From Phycisphaerae bacterium RAS2 (GTDB lineage: Bacteria > Planctomycetota > Phycisphaerae > UBA1845 > UTPLA1): 64,000 nucleotides of DNA. The position numbers were made by a program, and so were the translations under genes. The stretch spans positions 186,001 through 250,000 of the forward strand of contig CP036352.1 in NCBI GenBank assembly GCA_007753915.1, read 5' to 3'. Every line of letters starts with the position of its first letter. Position 1 is the stretch's first letter. Under the pieces are notes generated by a model. That model did not search any database, was not told the DNA's origin, and saw only the letters and a program-made list of their open reading frames with translations. Below are positions 57,626 to 64,000 of the stretch, piece after piece.

Positions 57626-57948
57626 GTCTTTCTCCCTCTTAAACTCGTCCCGTGCCTCGCAACCGTGCGCGGGGCGGAATCGCTTTTTCGTCCGGTTCCA
57701 TCCGCCGCGCCCGTCGGCCTTCGTCAGCCGGGACGGGTATTCCCCCTATCGGCGCGGCATTGCAGTCTCATTAACAGTGCCGGCGACGGATCCGTCGCCC
57801 GAAACTTCGTTTGAGCAAGTGATAAGATACGATTTGATTTCGAAACGGGGCGGATTCCCGATCCGGAATGGCTGATCGCGCCGCGTGGTTCCCAGAAACA
57901 TCGCCACGACGGTTCGCGCAGGTCCGCGCCCCGGCGCCACGGCCCGTC
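57626..57948. other. intergenic region upstream of the pseudopilin locus
   Basis: These 323 bases must carry the promoter of the long minus-strand locus, but no strong -35/-10 or sigma-54 (TGGC...TTGC) pair was recognised. The one clear feature is a perfect 18-base palindrome GGCGACGGATCCGTCGCC at 57782-57799, followed by an AT-richer segment (57810-57845). Confidence 0.55.
57782..57799. promoter_or_regulatory. perfect 18-bp palindrome upstream of gspG
   Basis: GGCGACGGATCCGTCGCC is fully self-complementary and lies about 157 bases before the first pseudopilin start. It could be a dimeric regulator site or an RNA hairpin in a long leader. Nothing else identifies it. Confidence 0.35.
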
Positions 57949-59217
57949 CTATCGGAACAATAGACGACCGTCGCGAATGACCGCTATCGGACGAGGCCGC
58001 GTCCGCAGCGCCGTGTGAACGTCCTCACACGGCAGCGCCACCACACACCCCCGGGCCCCCGCGCGAATCCCATAACTCGACAGGCGCAGCGCCCGCGCCG
58101 CATTCTCCGTCACCGTGTCCAGGGCCTGCTCCATCTGCGGCGGCGTGCTTAGGTGGTCCGCATGGAACAACATGTGCGCCACGTCCAGCATCTGGCCCGT
58201 GCCCAGCGGATAAAACGGATCGGCGATGCAGTCCTGCCCCGCCGCCACGTTCACTCCGGCTGCGAGCAATTCCGTCACGCGCGTCAGCCCGCGCCGCTTG
58301 GGATAGCGATCGTACCGGCCCTGTAAGTGCAGATTGACCGGCGGATTGGTCACGACATGCACACGAGCCTCGCGCAACAGGTTGATGACCTTTCGCGCGT
58401 GGGCGTTGTCATAACTGGACAGCGCGCAGACATGGCTCGCCGTCACGCGGCCCTGCCAGCCGTGATGAATGGTCTGCGCGGCGAGGTACTCCGTGCAGCG
58501 CGAATCGGGGTCGTCTGTTTCGTCGATGTGGCAATCGATGTCGCGGTTGAACTCGCGGGCCAGCTCGAAGAGCAGGTCGATGTGCCGTCGCGAGTCCTGA
58601 TCGGTGCGCTCGTTGTGGGCGATGCCGCCGACCACGTCGCAGCCCATTTCGATCGCGGCGCGCATCTGCTCCAGCGCGCCGGGGTCGCGCAGGATGCCGT
58701 CCTGCGGAAACACCGCGATTTGAATATCGCACAGGTGACGACAGGCTTCGCGCGCCGCGAGCACGCCTTCGGTGAGTCGCAGCCCCGCGCCGGTACCGAC
58801 ATCCACGTGCGTGCGAATGAATCCCGTGCCGAACGAGACCTCGGCGTTGATGGCGCGAATCGCCCGCTCGCGAACGTTATCGGCCGACAACCTGCGCTTC
58901 GCTTCGTCCCACAGGCGGATCGCCTCCAGCAGCGTGCCGCTCTTGTTCGGCTTCACCAGCTCGACGGAGTAGGCCAGGTCCAGGTGCAGGTGCGGATCGA
59001 CAAACGCAGGCAAGACCAGCCCGCCTTTCGCGTCGAAACCTCCGGCGCTTCGCCGGGCGCGTCCGGCGGCGCGAATCGTTCGAATGTGTCCGATATCGTC
59101 AAACGTCAGATCAAACAGGCCGCGCCGACCGCGCAACCGGGCGTTCGTGATTCCGGTCAATCGCTTTGCGATACTCGTTGTCGCATCGCGTCGGCGCGTT
59201 CGCGATTTCTTAGCCAT
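57949..59217 (-). CDS. CodA-family amidohydrolase (cytosine deaminase-like)
   Basis: A 422-residue metal-dependent amidohydrolase. Motifs follow E. coli cytosine deaminase closely: DPHLHLD (metal His pair), GTGFIRTHVDVGTG, QIAVFPQDGIL, HIDETDDPDSR (metal His and catalytic Glu), TASHVCALSSYDNAHA, and NLHLQGRYDRYPKRRG. The last metal Asp is in AAGQDCIADPFYPLG. CodA has GHDDV here, so the residue after the metal Asp is Cys instead of Asp. Since this site shapes specificity in the family, the substrate may be isoguanine, a triazine or another heterocycle rather than cytosine. It is divergent from the gene at 59261. Confidence 0.82.
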   Translation of the reverse strand: MAKKSRTRRRDATTSIAKRLTGITNARLRGRRGLFDLTFDDIGHIRTIRAAGRARRSAGGFDAKGGLVLPAFVDPHLHLDLAYSVELVKPNKSGTLLEAIRLWDEAKRRLSADNVRERAIRAINAEVSFGTGFIRTHVDVGTGAGLRLTEGVLAAREACRHLCDIQIAVFPQDGILRDPGALEQMRAAIEMGCDVVGGIAHNERTDQDSRRHIDLLFELAREFNRDIDCHIDETDDPDSRCTEYLAAQTIHHGWQGRVTASHVCALSSYDNAHARKVINLLREARVHVVTNPPVNLHLQGRYDRYPKRRGLTRVTELLAAGVNVAAGQDCIADPFYPLGTGQMLDVAHMLFHADHLSTPPQMEQALDTVTENAARALRLSSYGIRAGARGCVVALPCEDVHTALRTRPRPIAVIRDGRLLFR

Positions 59218-59260
59218 GACACAATCGTAGCCGCATGCGAATCGGACCGATAGTTGCCGC

Positions 59261-60904
59261 GTGAACACGCACGCGACGACAGCCCGAAGACCCATCGAGA
59301 GGTCGAAGCTCGCAAGCGCTTTGTGTTCCGCCGATTCGGTGGCGGTCGCGGTGTTTCTGTGCCTGTTCATCGGGTTGATGGCGGTCGGGCGCGAGCGCAT
59401 GCTCCGCGACCCCGGCACATTCTGGCACATCGTCGCCGGCGAACGCATGCTTTCGGATCAGTCGATCCTGCGAACCGATCCGTTCAGCTTCTCGCAGTCG
59501 GGGCAGACATGGCTCGCGCAGCAGTGGCTCGGGGAATGCGCGATGGCTCTGCTGCATCGCCTCGGCGGGCTGGACCTCGTGCTCTGGGGCGGCGTGGCCT
59601 TGCTCGCTGCCCTTTTTGCGTGGCTTGTGCATCGACTCCATCGAGCCGGACTGGCCGCGCCCGTGGCGATTGTTCTCACGGCGCTCGCCGTGGGCGCGAG
59701 CAGCTATCACTTCCTGCTGCGGCCGCACCTGGCTTCGCTGCTGTTTATGGCGATGCTCGTCGTGATTCTCCTTGAGGTGGACAGCGGACGGGCGCATCCG
59801 CGCCGACTCCTGTGGCTTCCGGCTTTGTTCGTCGCGTGGTCCAACGTGCACGGCGCAGCGCTGGGCGGCGTCGCGTCAGCGTTGATCGTCCTGTTCGGCT
59901 GGCTTCTTGCGCCGCAGGTGCCGATGGTGCGGCGATTCGTAACGGATCCCGCTGCGCCGCGCTGGATCGGTGCGGCTGCCGGGTTGTCAACCGTCGCAAT
60001 GCTTGTAACCCCCTTCGGTTCAAACCTGCCCGCGACCTGGTTGAGCCTGATGCGCTCGCAGGTCGTGCCGCAGATGATCATCGAGCACGGCCGCCCGGAC
60101 TGGACCAGCCCCGAGGGTGCGATGCTCGTTGCGCTGGCGGGCGCGTACCTGGCCATGCTGGCAACCGTCGTGCGATTCGAACTGCGCGTTTCGTGGTTGT
60201 TGCCGCTGGTGTGGCTGGCGCTGGCGATGTCGCGCGTGCGGCACGGCCCGTTGTTCGCCGTGACGGCCGTGTTGACCATCGGTGACATGGCCGAGGCGAT
60301 TCGGCAGTCGTCGCACGCGCAGGCGTTCCGAAGCCGGTGGCGATTCGCGTTGAGCCGCGTCGGCAGGGCGTCGGGCCCGGCGATGCGATTGGTTCGCGCG
60401 CCGGGGATGGTGTGGGCTGCTGCGATGGCGGTCGTTGCGTTGAGCGCGCTGCTCAAGTCCGCCGGCGCGAGCGTGCCGGTGATCGGGGCGAACTGGGCGA
60501 TGGTTTCGGATCGGCACTGGCCCGTGGCGGCGGTGGAAGCGGCCCGCCGCGCCGCGCGATCCATTCAGTGCGATGCGGATTCAGCTTGCGGCGGCCGCGA
60601 GCCTGTGCGAGTGTTCAACGATCTGGGCTTTGGCGGCTACTTGATCTACTTCGCACCGGAGCTGCCGGTCTACATCGACGACCGATGCGAGTTGTACGGA
60701 GACGCCGGCCTGCGCCGCTACCGTGAGGTCGTATCGCATCCGGTTCTATTCGCAGGACTGGCGGAGTATGACGGCATCGACCTGGCAATTGTTCGGCGCG
60801 GCACGAAGCTCGATCGGCACCTCGATGGCTTGTCGAGCTGGCGACCGGTCCACACGGACCAGGTGGCAGCGGTGTACCGTCGCAATGCGATGGTCAAGCC
60901 GTAA
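59261..60904 (+). CDS. multi-spanning membrane protein, GT-C-like
   Basis: A 547-residue protein with about ten hydrophobic helices. The first loop RDPGTFWHIVAGERML and the end VFNDLGFGGYLIYFAPELPV-type segment with YIDDRCELYG are hallmarks of an uncharacterised family resembling GT-C glycosyltransferases (first-loop acidic residues, C-terminal soluble domain). The DP motif in loop 1 could bind a lipid-linked sugar, but activity is unproven. The GTG at 59261 is the start; the 43-base gap to the divergent deaminase must contain both promoters. Confidence 0.75.
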   Translation: MNTHATTARRPIERSKLASALCSADSVAVAVFLCLFIGLMAVGRERMLRDPGTFWHIVAGERMLSDQSILRTDPFSFSQSGQTWLAQQWLGECAMALLHRLGGLDLVLWGGVALLAALFAWLVHRLHRAGLAAPVAIVLTALAVGASSYHFLLRPHLASLLFMAMLVVILLEVDSGRAHPRRLLWLPALFVAWSNVHGAALGGVASALIVLFGWLLAPQVPMVRRFVTDPAAPRWIGAAAGLSTVAMLVTPFGSNLPATWLSLMRSQVVPQMIIEHGRPDWTSPEGAMLVALAGAYLAMLATVVRFELRVSWLLPLVWLALAMSRVRHGPLFAVTAVLTIGDMAEAIRQSSHAQAFRSRWRFALSRVGRASGPAMRLVRAPGMVWAAAMAVVALSALLKSAGASVPVIGANWAMVSDRHWPVAAVEAARRAARSIQCDADSACGGREPVRVFNDLGFGGYLIYFAPELPVYIDDRCELYGDAGLRRYREVVSHPVLFAGLAEYDGIDLAIVRRGTKLDRHLDGLSSWRPVHTDQVAAVYRRNAMVKP

Positions 60905-60910
60905 TGCGAA

Positions 60911-60999
60911 GGTGCGTCGAAGACGCATCCTACGATTACTACGATTACGATTGATAGAACATCGCCGCACTTGGCACGGTGGGCAGTGCCCACCCTACG
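60911..60999. repeat. two hairpin repeats in the gap before the UPF0104 gene
   Basis: An inverted GGTGCGTCGAAGACGCATCC unit (60911-60934) and GGTGGGCAGTGCCCACCCTA (60979-60999) lie in the 195-base gap between the genes at 59261 and 61100. Both belong to the CGTAGGGTG families. Direct runs of CACTGATTACTGGCCACTA-like simple sequence follow to about 61060. Confidence 0.65.
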
Positions 61000-61099
61000 T
61001 TTACTCCACCAACCACCGACCACTGATTACTGGCCACTAACCACTGGCCTCTCGCCACTGCCCCCGTTATCGTGGCGTAAACAAGAACGGGAGTGACGG

Positions 61100-62290
61100 T
61101 TGAGCGAAGCGCGGTCCGGCGGTACGTGGAAGAAATGGGTCCTGCGGCTGGTCAAACTGGCCGTGTGCGCCGGCGCGCTGTGGTATCTCTCGGGCAAGGT
61201 GTATTGGCTGGACCGCGTGCGCCTGGCCGAGGCGCCGGAGCAGGTGCTGGCCCTCGCCGCGGAGCGCGAGGGCGCGATGACCCTGCGCGACCCCGAAACG
61301 CATGCCGAACGCACGGTCTCGCGCGACGCGCTCGCCCGACCCGATCAACTTCAGCAGGGCCAGCGCGCTGTTGAGCTGGGGCTGCGCTCCATCATCAAGC
61401 AGGCCGACATGGGATGGTCCGCGCTTGCTCTTCTGCTCATCGGGCCGATCGTGCTCATCATGGCCTGGCGGCTGCGCCTGCTGCTCGATACACAGGACAT
61501 CTCGCTTTCCTACCGCGACTCGCTGCTGCTTACCTTTGCGGGCAATTTCTTCAACTTCGCGCTGCCCGGTACGACGGGAGGCGACGTCTACAAGGCCTAT
61601 CACATCGCCCGTCGGACGCACAAACGCACCGAGGGGGTCACCGTCGTCTTGCTCGACCGCGTCTTTGGCCTTGTCAGCTTTCTTCTGCTTGCCGGCGTGA
61701 CCATCTTCTTCTCCTGGCGACATCCCATGATCGGCGTCTATGGCCGATGGGTCGGCTATCTCATGCTAGGGTTTCTGCTCTGCACGGCGATGTTCTTCTC
61801 GCGCCGGTTTCGCAGCCTGATTCGCTACGACGCGCTCATCGCCCGGCTGCCTTTCGCCGACAAGATTCGCCGCATTGACGACACCACGCTCTCGCTTCGC
61901 TACCACCGTCAGGATTCGCTGCTCTCGCTCGCGATCACGCTGTTTGCCCACGTCCTGCTCGTCTTGAGTGTCTATTTTCTCGCGCGAGGCCTGGGCATCC
62001 ATCCCTCCGGAAGCCGAACGCACGTCTCCATGATCGCCGCCTGCCTGCTCGCCACGGTCGTCGGCTATTTGCTGGCGGCCGTGCCGATCAGCGTGCAGGG
62101 TTTCGGATTGCTGGAAGCGGTTTTTGCAAAGGTGATCGTCGAGGGCCACTGGGGGACGTATTCGCAGATGCTGGCCCTGACGCTGGGAATGCGGCTGTTG
62201 CAGATCATCTGGGCGCTGCCGGGCGTCGTCGTGCCGTGGCTGGGCTTTGCACGGCCCACGACGGATGTCGAAATGCCGAGCAGCCCGTAG
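61100..62290 (+). CDS. UPF0104/LPG-synthase-type membrane protein
   Basis: A 396-residue protein with about eight membrane helices and the family hallmark NFFNFALPGTTGGDVYKAYH, followed by TVVLLDRVFGL. This corresponds to the membrane region of lysylphosphatidylglycerol synthases and AglD-like proteins, a flippase-like domain; the soluble aminoacyl-transferase part is missing. A charged insertion (about 45-95) after the first helix is unusual. The start is a TTG with GGGAG seven bases upstream. Its TAG stop lies inside a hairpin repeat shared with the convergent transporter gene. Confidence 0.82.
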   Translation: MSEARSGGTWKKWVLRLVKLAVCAGALWYLSGKVYWLDRVRLAEAPEQVLALAAEREGAMTLRDPETHAERTVSRDALARPDQLQQGQRAVELGLRSIIKQADMGWSALALLLIGPIVLIMAWRLRLLLDTQDISLSYRDSLLLTFAGNFFNFALPGTTGGDVYKAYHIARRTHKRTEGVTVVLLDRVFGLVSFLLLAGVTIFFSWRHPMIGVYGRWVGYLMLGFLLCTAMFFSRRFRSLIRYDALIARLPFADKIRRIDDTTLSLRYHRQDSLLSLAITLFAHVLLVLSVYFLARGLGIHPSGSRTHVSMIAACLLATVVGYLLAAVPISVQGFGLLEAVFAKVIVEGHWGTYSQMLALTLGMRLLQIIWALPGVVVPWLGFARPTTDVEMPSSP

Positions 62291-62352
62291 GGCGGGCACC
62301 GCCCACCGCTCCATCGCGCGCCATCCAATGGTGGGCCATGCCCACCCTACGC
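62287..62352. repeat. paired GTAGGGTGGGC hairpins between convergent genes
   Basis: GTAGGGCGGGCACCGCCCAC (62287-62307) and the inverted GGTGGGCCATGCCCACCCTA unit (62330-62352) face each other. The outer TAG of each arm is the stop codon of the flanking gene: the UPF0104 gene on the plus strand and the transporter on the minus strand. The whole can form a large stem and may act as a bidirectional terminator. Confidence 0.75.
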
Positions 62353-63771
62353 GAACCATCGAATGCAGCACACGAGCCACACCGTGCACAACGCATCCAC
62401 GACGAGGCCGGTGAAGATCATCGTGCGCAGCGGCACCAGACGCGTGCCGTACACCAGGGCGTTGGGCGGCGTCGAGACGGGCAGAACAAACCCCAGGCTC
62501 GCCGACAGCGCCACCAGCCACGTCGCCTGAACCGGCGACAAGTGCATGGCCGCCCCGAGCGAGCCCGCGACCGGCACCATCAGCGAGGCCGTGGCGGTGT
62601 TGCTCGTCAGCTCCGACAGCAGCACGGTCGCCCCTGCGACCAGCAGCGTGAGAACAGTGGGCGACAGATCGGTGGCACTGACGGCGCTCGCCAGCGCCTC
62701 GGCCGCCCCGCTCGATTCCAGCACGCGACCGAGGCATAGCCCGCCGGCGATCAGAAAAAGCGTGTCCCAGTCCAGCGCCTGAAAGTCGTGCCGATCCAGC
62801 ACGGGCGGCGCATCGGGCGCGGGACGCAGCAGGAACAGCGCCCAGGCCACCCCCATCGGCACGAGCGATTCCGGCAGATACGCTTTCACCCATGCGTTGA
62901 TCGGATCGGCCTCGCGCGTCACGCTGATGATCACGCCGCTGGCCAGCCACACCAATGCCGCCACGGCGAACGCACCCAGCGCCAACCGCCGCGCCCCCGC
63001 TTGCCACGCAGGCGAATCGCCGCGAGCGGAATGGTCGATCACCGGCCCGACGTCGGTCACGACAAGCGGCGAGATCGCACCGGGCGCCTCGCGCCGCCGC
63101 ACGAATGCCAGCACGGCCCAGCCGATCAGCGTCGCCCCCAGCCAGACGGGCACACCGACCTTCATCCACGAGAGGAAACTCACGTCGTCGCTGATCTTTT
63201 TCATCGCCGCGTAGCCGATGAAGTTCGGCGCGGTGCCGACGGGCGTCGCCATGCCGCCGAAGGTGCTGCCCCATGCGAGGGCCAACAGGGCCGCGGCGGG
63301 GGCGGCCGTGCGCCGGGCCAGCGTCGCCACAATCGGCAGCAGCATAGCGCAGACAGCCGTATTATTCTGCGCCAGCGAGATCGCGCCCGACAAGAGCAAC
63401 ACGCCGATCGTAAGGCCCTTCGCACTGCGCGCTCCCGCCAGGGCCCGGCCCGACATCAGCCAGTCAAACGCCCCGTGCTTCTCCAACGCCCGCGCGAGCA
63501 GAAACGTACCGAGGAACAGAAACACCACCGGGTCGCCCCATGCCGCCAGGGCTTCCTTCCAGGTCAAGAGCCCGGCGAAGGTCGCGAGGATCGGCACGAC
63601 CAGCGCCGTCACCCCTAGCGGCGCGGCCTCGGATATCCACAGGATCAGCGTCGCCGCCACGAGGCCGGCCGACTTGCGAATGGCAGCGCTCTCATGCCAC
63701 GGCGCGGCGTTGGAAAGCGCGAACGCGCCGGCGGCGAAAACGATCATGATGAGCTGGTAGCGTCGGGTCAT
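62347..63771 (-). CDS. DASS/SLC13-family anion:sodium symporter
   Basis: A 474-residue inner-membrane transporter for dicarboxylates, sulfate or similar anions. It has about 11-12 helices and the two family SNT-type motifs, SLAQNNTAVCAMLLP and LTSNTATASLMVPV, plus GTAPNFIGY and LPVSTPPNALVYG in the re-entrant loops. The first motif is QNNT rather than SNT, so ion or substrate preference may differ. The ATG at 63771 (MTRRYQLIM) starts just before helix 1; the longer frame to 63837 has no support. Confidence 0.88.
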   Translation of the reverse strand: MTRRYQLIMIVFAAGAFALSNAAPWHESAAIRKSAGLVAATLILWISEAAPLGVTALVVPILATFAGLLTWKEALAAWGDPVVFLFLGTFLLARALEKHGAFDWLMSGRALAGARSAKGLTIGVLLLSGAISLAQNNTAVCAMLLPIVATLARRTAAPAAALLALAWGSTFGGMATPVGTAPNFIGYAAMKKISDDVSFLSWMKVGVPVWLGATLIGWAVLAFVRRREAPGAISPLVVTDVGPVIDHSARGDSPAWQAGARRLALGAFAVAALVWLASGVIISVTREADPINAWVKAYLPESLVPMGVAWALFLLRPAPDAPPVLDRHDFQALDWDTLFLIAGGLCLGRVLESSGAAEALASAVSATDLSPTVLTLLVAGATVLLSELTSNTATASLMVPVAGSLGAAMHLSPVQATWLVALSASLGFVLPVSTPPNALVYGTRLVPLRTMIFTGLVVDALCTVWLVCCIRWFA

Positions 63772-63923
63772 ATCGCGCGACAATGCGGAATCGTCCTGAT
63801 GGTACGCGCCGGCTTGGCGGGCACCAAATCGACGCAACTTATTGCTTGGACGCGATTTGGATTCATTCTCCGAGCATTCGGGGACGCGGCGCGGCGTTTG
63901 CAGCTACAATACGACCAGGTCTA

Positions 63924-64000
63924 ATGGCTCTTCGATTGCTCATTACGCTTGGAATGCTCGTGTCGCCGCTTGGGGCGCAGGCCTGCGCGGACTGCCCGGG
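63924..64000 (+). CDS. start of an exported protein (truncated by window edge)
   Basis: Twenty-five codons are visible: MALRLLITLGMLVSPLGAQA, then CADCPG. This is a Sec signal peptide with probable cleavage at GAQA-CA and an early CxxC. The rest of the gene is outside the window, so no function can be given. Confidence 0.55.
   Translation, partial: MALRLLITLGMLVSPLGAQACADCP

Noticed and set aside
57626-57948. Sigma-54 promoter for the pseudopilin genes
   Set aside because: I looked for TGGC-N8-TTGC spacing on the minus strand and found none.

Overview
The window is GC-rich bacterial DNA that most probably comes from a planctomycete. The pointers are two PQQ-type beta-propeller proteins, many small secreted proteins and lipoproteins of no known family, a composite type II secretion/type IV pilus locus with 'FTLVELL' pseudopilins, and many short palindromic repeats between and inside genes. 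Lineage is an inference; there is no rRNA in the window. No CRISPR array, complete insertion sequence or prophage was seen.

Layout. 1-6.5 kb: 5' part of nuoI (complex I), a redoxin-like secreted protein, two paralogous membrane proteins and an SGNH hydrolase. 6.6-10 kb: secreted proteins (diheme cytochrome-like lipoprotein, calcium-site-like lipoprotein, DsbA-like oxidoreductase, unknown lipoprotein). 10.3-22.4 kb: PIN-TRAM membrane protein, exported superoxide dismutase, zinc-ribbon/PH-domain protein, an MFS-acyltransferase fusion, two PaaK/LuxE-like AMP-forming enzymes and two beta-propeller proteins. 22.5-29 kb is accessory-looking: nucleotidyltransferase, unknown protein with nuclease-like motifs, a 0.5-kb cluster of hairpin repeats, class III aminotransferase, a HEPN/MNT toxin-antitoxin pair, a CPBP protease and an AT-richer membrane-protein gene behind an operator-like palindrome. 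29-37 kb: arabinokinase-like GHMP kinase, bifunctional nuclease, valS, arsenate-reductase-like protein, selC (tRNA-Sec) and fumC.

37.3-57.6 kb is one long minus-strand locus for a type II secretion/type IV pilus machine. In transcription order it runs: two tandem major pseudopilins with a terminator after the second, minor pseudopilins (GspI/PilV, GspJ/PilW, PilX-like, GspH), PilM, PilN, PilO, a GspC/PilP-like protein, the secretin, a TPR lipoprotein, a signalling cassette (PAS histidine kinase, response regulator, HD-GYP protein, STAS protein), GspE, PilT-like ATPase and GspF. Many neighbours overlap by 4-5 bases, which suggests translational coupling. 57.9-64 kb: CodA-family deaminase, a divergent multi-spanning membrane protein, a UPF0104/LPG-synthase-type membrane protein, a DASS transporter and the start of an exported protein.

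The most unusual signal is repeats that enter coding sequence. A palindromic element with a 123-nt core (a multiple of three) lies downstream of valS. An expanded 147-nt copy and an inverted partial copy lie in frame inside valS, adding roughly 65 and 25 residues to valyl-tRNA synthetase. A second family, GAAT-rich inverted repeats of about 90-200 bp, sits at gene ends, supplies or abuts the stop codons of several genes, and is translated as the N-terminus of the PilT-like ATPase. These resemble in principle the protein-coding Rickettsia palindromic elements. The second notable item is a selenocysteine tRNA gene, which implies Sec decoding in this organism although no other sel gene is in the window.
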